From Marinobacter salicampi (GTDB lineage: Bacteria; Pseudomonadota; Gammaproteobacteria; Pseudomonadales; Oleiphilaceae), in the NCBI RefSeq assembly GCF_011074795.1, contig NZ_JAAMPF010000014.1, forward strand, positions 1-64,000: 64,000 bases of DNA. Reading direction: 5' to 3'. This document shows, piece after piece, positions 59,870 through 64,000 of this stretch (position 1 is the stretch's first letter; each line of letters opens with the position of its first letter). The translations under genes were made by a program, and so were the position numbers. The notes below the pieces were generated by a model that was not told the origin of the DNA, made no database searches, and saw nothing but the letters and a program-made list of their open reading frames with translations.

Positions 59870-62209
59870 GTGAATTCACCTTTTCAGAAACGGCTTTCCT
59901 TCAGGCTTACCCGCAACACCGTGTTGCTGGCCATGGTCCTCGGTCTGCTTCTGAATATTATTCAGGTCAGCCTCGACTTTTTCCATGCCAGCGAGGCCAT
60001 GGACCAAGACATCCAGGCACTGATGGAAATCAGCCACAGCCCTGCGTCGCAGATCGCCTACAATATTGATGCCCGACTGGCTGAAGAACTACTGACAGGG
60101 TTACTGAAACATCCCGCCATCGTGGACGCACGGATTGTCGACCCGGAAGATCGAACTCTTGCCGCCGCCAGTCGCTCCCATAACGAATCCAGGTATCGCT
60201 GGCTCAGTGACCTGCTGTTCGGATCGGAGCGTTTCTATTCCCAGGATCTGCGCGTGCCGCAACTGGTCGAGATCCCTTTGGGCGAGCTGGCTGTCAACAT
60301 AGACACCTACCACTACGGCACCGACTTTCTCAATCGAGCCGCGTACACTATCGTTAGCGGCATCATCAAGAGTTTGGTGCTATCGGCCCTGCTGCTGTTC
60401 GCGTTCTATTTCGTTCTGACCAAGCCTATGCTCAGGGTGATTGAGGGCCTGCGCGAGGTATCCCCGAATGAGCCTGAAAAGGCTCGCCTGCCTGTGCCGG
60501 CGACTCATGATGAAGATGAGATCGGCCTGATGGTGAGGATCATTAACCAGCACCTGGATACCATTGATGCCAGTTTGGACAAACTGCGGGTAGCGGAAGG
60601 CGAGCTGAAGAACTACTCGGTCAAACTGGAGCGTGAAGTAGAGGACCGCACCCGTGAGATCTCAGACAAGAACCTCGCCCTGCAGCGGGGTAACCGTGCC
60701 CTCATCCGTGCCAAGGAGGACGCGGTTCGCCGCGCCCGCTCCCGGGCCAACTTCCTTGCCAGTATGAGCCATGAAATCCGGACACCGCTGAACGGCGTTC
60801 TGGGTATGCTGGGTCTGACTTTGGAGGGCGACCTCGACCCCGCTCAGCGAAACCGTCTGGAAATCGCCCTGAACGCCGGTCAGAGCCTTCTCGGCCTGCT
60901 TAACGACATCCTTGACATCTCGAAGGTCGAGGCCGGCAAGCTGAACCTTGAAGCCATTCCGTTCGACATGCGCAGCCTGGTGGAAGAGTGCACGACCCTG
61001 CATGCGCAGAAGGCCCGCCGTGAAAATATTGAGGTGGTTGCCGATATCGAGCCTACCCTGCCCGAGAAGTTTATTGGCGACCCCACCCGTGCCCGGCAGA
61101 TCATTAATAACCTGATAGGCAATGCCATCAAGTTCACCGACCAGGGTGAAGTCCGCGTTAGCGTTCGCCAAGTGGGTTCGGACCTGCGACTGGACGTTAC
61201 CGATACAGGCATTGGCATGTCGCCCCAGAGCCTTGGCAAGATCTTTTCACCTTTCGCCCAGGCCGACACCGATACTACCCGCCGTTATGGCGGCACCGGT
61301 CTCGGGCTTACACTTTGCCGGCAACTGGTAGAAAGGATGCACGGCCAGATTTCCGTAGAGTCGGAGGAGCACCGTGGTACCCGCTTCACTGTCACGCTGC
61401 CGTTGCCCAAAGCACAGCACGAGTCACAGAGCGGCGAGCGGCCATCCCCTTCCCTGGCTGCCCGTGGTGTCAGGCTTCTGGTTCCCCACAACCATCCTCA
61501 CCGGCATTCCGTTGAACGTCAGCTCAAAGCCTGGGGCTTCTTTGTAGAAGAGGGTTATGACCTTCCCGCCGGCGAGGCCTCAGAAACGCCGCTGCTCATT
61601 ATTGACCCCAATGATCCAGAGGCCCTGTCGGTTGCGCAGACCTGGCCTTCGGACCAGGTCATTGTATTCGACACCCATGTGTCCACAGACTTCAACCCCC
61701 TGTGGCAGCGACTGGCGCTGCCAGTGCGAAGGTACCAACTCTATCGCTGTCTGAACAAAGCGGCGGGCGCCAGCGAAGACCAGCTTCAACTGCAACCAGT
61801 GATGACGCCCGCAAGGCTCGGGCGTCCTGCCCAGCGTTTGCTGCTGGTGGAAGACAATCGGGTTAACCAGATTGTGGCCGGTGGTCTGCTGAGGAAGCTG
61901 GGGTACGAAGTAGATCTGGCGGAAAACGGAGAACGTGCGCTCAACGCGCTCAACAAGAACCACTATGCAGCGGTCCTGATGGACTGCCAGATGCCGGTTA
62001 TGGATGGTTATGAGGCAACGCGCCGCATCCGCTCCAATCCTGCCTGGCAGCATCTGCCTGTTATTGCCGTAACTGCCAATGTGATGCAGGGGGACAAGGA
62101 CGCCTGCCTGGCTGCGGGAATGAGCGATTATATTACCAAACCCTACGACCGCCAGGACCTGAAGAATGTTATCGAACGCTGGACCCTCAGGCGTCCTCAA
62201 GACGGCTGA
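59870..62209 (+). CDS. Hybrid sensor histidine kinase, SagS-like
   Basis: The 779-residue protein has membrane helices at about 17-38 and 163-185 flanking a periplasmic sensor of the HmsP-like size, a HAMP linker and a coiled coil (about 235-285). HisKA has phosphorylated His301 (SMSHEIRTPLNG), and HATPase reaches about 515 (GGTGLGLTLCRQLVERM). A degenerate receiver-like stretch (about 530-630) is followed by a true receiver with Asp705 (AAVLMDCQMPVMDG). There is no Hpt domain. Its neighbours ospR, gpx and the aminotransferase match the recalled PA2824 (SagS)-PA2828 order of P. aeruginosa, so a SagS-type biofilm or attachment switch is likely. GTG start after AAGGATG. Confidence 0.87.
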   Translation: MNSPFQKRLSFRLTRNTVLLAMVLGLLLNIIQVSLDFFHASEAMDQDIQALMEISHSPASQIAYNIDARLAEELLTGLLKHPAIVDARIVDPEDRTLAAASRSHNESRYRWLSDLLFGSERFYSQDLRVPQLVEIPLGELAVNIDTYHYGTDFLNRAAYTIVSGIIKSLVLSALLLFAFYFVLTKPMLRVIEGLREVSPNEPEKARLPVPATHDEDEIGLMVRIINQHLDTIDASLDKLRVAEGELKNYSVKLEREVEDRTREISDKNLALQRGNRALIRAKEDAVRRARSRANFLASMSHEIRTPLNGVLGMLGLTLEGDLDPAQRNRLEIALNAGQSLLGLLNDILDISKVEAGKLNLEAIPFDMRSLVEECTTLHAQKARRENIEVVADIEPTLPEKFIGDPTRARQIINNLIGNAIKFTDQGEVRVSVRQVGSDLRLDVTDTGIGMSPQSLGKIFSPFAQADTDTTRRYGGTGLGLTLCRQLVERMHGQISVESEEHRGTRFTVTLPLPKAQHESQSGERPSPSLAARGVRLLVPHNHPHRHSVERQLKAWGFFVEEGYDLPAGEASETPLLIIDPNDPEALSVAQTWPSDQVIVFDTHVSTDFNPLWQRLALPVRRYQLYRCLNKAAGASEDQLQLQPVMTPARLGRPAQRLLLVEDNRVNQIVAGGLLRKLGYEVDLAENGERALNALNKNHYAAVLMDCQMPVMDGYEATRRIRSNPAWQHLPVIAVTANVMQGDKDACLAAGMSDYITKPYDRQDLKNVIERWTLRRPQDG

Positions 62210-62633
62210 GAAGAGCCCGGAGCTCATCCCGCAAGGCGGCAATTTTCTCAGGCTCGACACCGCTGTCGCAAAGAAGCCTAGCGGGTATCTGCCGGGCCTG
62301 GTTCTGAAGCGTTTGGCCTTTTTCGGTGAGTGTGACAATCACGGAACGCTCATCCTCGGTGCTGCGTCTGCGCTCAACCAGACCACCCTGCTCCAATCGC
62401 TTGAGCAAGGGCGTAAGCGTACCTGAATCCAGCCTCAGGCGTTCCCCGATATCCGTTACCCGAACCTGGCCGCCGTCGGCACCTTCCCAGAGTACGAGCA
62501 TCACCAAGTACTGCGGATAGGTCAGTCCCAGTTCCGCCAGAAGTGGCCGATAGCGTGCCGTCACCGCACGATTGGCGGCGTAAAGGGCAAAACAGACCTG
62601 GTTGTCCAGGGCCAGGACATCTGAACTTTCCAC
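62187..62633 (-). CDS. ospR: OhrR/OspR-type peroxide-sensing MarR regulator
   Basis: The 148-residue winged-helix protein has the redox-sensing Cys14 in [14 protein letters not shown] and the resolving-type Cys122 (LLCDSG), the two-Cys arrangement of OhrR. The DNA-recognition helix region is [20 protein letters not shown]. It follows gpx by 3 bases on the same strand, so it is probably autoregulated with it. The pairing matches OspR and glutathione peroxidase of P. aeruginosa. It overlaps the convergent kinase gene by 23 bases. Confidence 0.9.
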   Translation of the reverse strand: MESSDVLALDNQVCFALYAANRAVTARYRPLLAELGLTYPQYLVMLVLWEGADGGQVRVTDIGERLRLDSGTLTPLLKRLEQGGLVERRRSTEDERSVIVTLTEKGQTLQNQARQIPARLLCDSGVEPEKIAALRDELRALLSRLEDA

Positions 62634-62636
62634 GAT

Positions 62637-63122
62637 CTAGAGCAGCTTCTCGATATCCGCACGGATGGACTCCGGCTTCGCCGTGGGCGGGTAGCGCCGA
62701 ACTACCTGGCCATCACGATTGACCAGGAACTTGGTAAAGTTCCATTTGATTTTTTCCGAACCCATAAGGCCTTTGGCCTCGGCTTTCAGGAAACCGTAAA
62801 GGGGGTGGGTGTGGGGTCCGTTCACCTCGATTTTGGCAAACATGGGGAAGTCGACACCGTAGTTCAGACTGCAGAACTGACTGATTTTCTCGTTATCACC
62901 AGGGTCCTGATTCATAAACTGGTTACAGGGAAACCCAAGGACCTCAAAGCCTCTGTCTTTCAGACTGGAATACAGTGCCTGCAGACCTTCAAACTGGGGT
63001 GTAAACCCGCATTTGCTTGCCGTGTTGACGATCAGGAGAATCTTGCCCTGATAGTCGCCCAGACTCTGGTTCTCACCGTTGATGCTCGTGACGTCGATAT
63101 CATAAAGCATGGCAGCAGACAT
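62637..63122 (-). CDS. Glutathione peroxidase family thiol peroxidase
   Basis: The 161-residue protein reduces hydroperoxides, with peroxidatic Cys38 (NTASKCGFTPQF), a second conserved Cys66 (LGFPCNQF), Cys84, and the WNF motif near 127 (KWNFTKFLV). Cys replaces selenocysteine, and such bacterial enzymes commonly use thioredoxin; trxB in this window is a possible reductant source. AGGAGAGG lies 5 bases before the ATG. It is the first gene of the gpx-ospR operon. Confidence 0.93.
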   Translation of the reverse strand: MSAAMLYDIDVTSINGENQSLGDYQGKILLIVNTASKCGFTPQFEGLQALYSSLKDRGFEVLGFPCNQFMNQDPGDNEKISQFCSLNYGVDFPMFAKIEVNGPHTHPLYGFLKAEAKGLMGSEKIKWNFTKFLVNRDGQVVRRYPPTAKPESIRADIEKLL

Positions 63123-63149
63123 GAACCTCTCCTTATTTGATTTTTACCA

Positions 63150-63178
63150 ATTATATTGTGCACAACTTATTATCACAA
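63150..63178 (-). promoter_or_regulatory. Promoter of gpx-ospR with a built-in operator palindrome
   Basis: TTGTGA (63178-63173) and TATAAT (63155-63150) are 17 bases apart on the minus strand. The perfect palindrome TTGTGCACAA (63156-63165) abuts the -10 box inside the spacer. A repressor bound there would block RNA polymerase, as expected for OspR/OhrR. Confidence 0.65.
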
Positions 63179-63249
63179 ATTTTCACGCCTGGCATCCTAA
63201 ATTCCCGATTCCGTGCCATTTTTCATCACAATTCATCGCAATTGGGCTG

Positions 63250-63277
63250 TTGCCCCCGCCTGCCGCTCCGCTAGAAT
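63250..63277 (+). promoter_or_regulatory. Sigma70-type promoter for the aminotransferase gene
   Basis: TTGCCC (63250-63255) and TAGAAT (63272-63277) are 16 bases apart, with the ATG 37 bases downstream of the -10. It lies in the gpx/aminotransferase divergent spacer. Confidence 0.5.
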
Positions 63278-63313
63278 GGCGGTTTGGTCCCTTGATTCAG
63301 GAAGTCGCTGTTT

Positions 63314-64000
63314 ATGCAGAACTACAAGAAGTCCGCCAAGCTGGATAATGTGTGTTATGAAATCCGCGGCGTGGTTCTGCGGGAGGCGAGAAGACTGGAG
63401 GAGGAAGGCCACCGCGTACTCAAGCTCAACATAGGCAACCCTGCAGCATTTGAACTGGACGTTCCAGAGGAAATCCAGCAGGACGTCATATACAACATGC
63501 CGTCGGCACAGGGTTACGTGGAATCCAAGGGGCTGTTCTCGGCGCGCAAGGCAGTCATGCATTACTGTCAGCAGCGCGGTATAGACAAGGTCGACATCGA
63601 CGACATCTACCTCGGCAACGGCGTCAGTGAAATGATCGTCATGTCGATGCAGGCCCTCCTGAATACCGGCGACGAAGTCCTCATTCCCGCGCCCGACTAC
63701 CCGCTATGGACGGCGGCGGTAACCCTGTCCAGCGGCAAGCCGGTGCACTACCGCTGTGATGAGCAGCAGGAGTGGTATCCGGACATCGATGACATGAAAA
63801 GCAAGATCACCTCCCGTACCCGGGCGGTCGTCCTGATCAATCCCAACAACCCGACAGGGGCGGTCTACCCGAAGGAGCTGCTGGAACAGGTCATTGAGCT
63901 GGCCCGGCAGCACAACCTGATCATTCTGTCCGACGAAATCTACGACAAGATTCTCTATGATGGCGTCGAACATGTCTCCACCGCTTCCCTTGCCGATGAT
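63314..64000 (+). CDS. alaA: AlaA-like PLP aminotransferase, cut by the window edge
   Basis: Only the first 229 codons are present, with no stop before the end. The sequence has the class I/II aminotransferase fold: LKLNIGNPAAFELDVPEEIQ, QGYVESKGLFSARKAVMHYC, APDYPLWTAAVTLSSGKPVH, VLINPNNPTGAVYPKELLEQ and the PLP Asp region LIILSDEIYDKILYDG. The Lys Schiff-base site would lie beyond 64000. AlaA makes alanine from pyruvate and glutamate; the family call is solid, the exact substrate likely. Confidence 0.88.
   Translation, partial: MQNYKKSAKLDNVCYEIRGVVLREARRLEEEGHRVLKLNIGNPAAFELDVPEEIQQDVIYNMPSAQGYVESKGLFSARKAVMHYCQQRGIDKVDIDDIYLGNGVSEMIVMSMQALLNTGDEVLIPAPDYPLWTAAVTLSSGKPVHYRCDEQQEWYPDIDDMKSKITSRTRAVVLINPNNPTGAVYPKELLEQVIELARQHNLIILSDEIYDKILYDGVEHVSTASLADD

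Overview
The window is ordinary, densely packed chromosome of a Gram-negative gammaproteobacterium. The gene order repeatedly matches that recalled for Pseudomonas: ruvCAB-ybgC-tolQRAB-pal-cpoB, murB-ptp-kdsB-trm112-lpxK-msbA-exbDB-comEC-lol-pilZ, and hybrid kinase-ospR-gpx-aminotransferase. It also holds E. coli-like blocks (cspD-clpS-clpA-infA-aat, rluE-nudJ-mnmA-hflD-purB). A Marinobacter-like marine member of the Pseudomonadales/Alteromonadales is my best guess, by inference only. I see no prophage, insertion sequence, CRISPR array or obvious island.

Layout. 1-11.0 kb, all leftward: tRNA-Lys (cut by the edge), the Tol-Pal envelope system, RuvABC resolvasome, YebC, a non-discriminating-type AspRS and an FmdB zinc ribbon. 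11.2-16.9 kb: FabR, a HIT protein, UDP-sugar enzymes (Ugd, GalE), tRNA deaminase TadA and GMP synthase; guaB follows to 18.4 kb. 18.6-27.3 kb: XseA, a propionyl-CoA synthetase, a CspA-type protein with a long structured leader, LeuA, an Lrp-family regulator, a thioesterase and ProS. 27.3-36.3 kb, leftward: cell-envelope genes (MurB, LMW phosphatase, KdsB, Trm112-like, LpxK, MsbA), a second ExbB/ExbD pair and ComEC. 36.5-40.2 kb: DUF2062, LolD with one LolC-like permease, a PilZ protein and a small secreted protein. 40.2-45.8 kb, rightward: agmatine-to-putrescine enzymes AguA/AguB, an orphan MoxR ATPase, TrxB and the two N-degron transferases Aat and Bpt. 45.9-50.9 kb: InfA, ClpA, ClpS, CspD and isocitrate dehydrogenase. 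51.2-57.8 kb, rightward: RluE, NudJ, MnmA, HflD, PurB, RoxA and a GNAT fusion protein. 57.8-64 kb: a LysR regulator, an uncharacterised membrane-anchored protein, a SagS-like hybrid kinase, a peroxide-sensing OspR/OhrR regulator with glutathione peroxidase, and the beginning of an AlaA-like aminotransferase.

How genes work together. Tol-Pal and the LPS/lipoprotein transport genes build and brace the envelope. Aat and Bpt mark proteins with N-terminal Leu/Phe, ClpS reads that mark and ClpA unfolds the substrate, so the N-degron route is almost complete within 6 kb. Gpx and OspR form an apparent self-regulated peroxide-response operon with a palindrome inside its promoter. The less understood items are the SagS-like kinase with a degenerate extra receiver and its membrane-anchored neighbour, the GNAT fusion protein, the orphan MoxR, the lone LolC-type permease and several intergenic palindromes. 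I found no clear sign of a wholly new multi-gene system.
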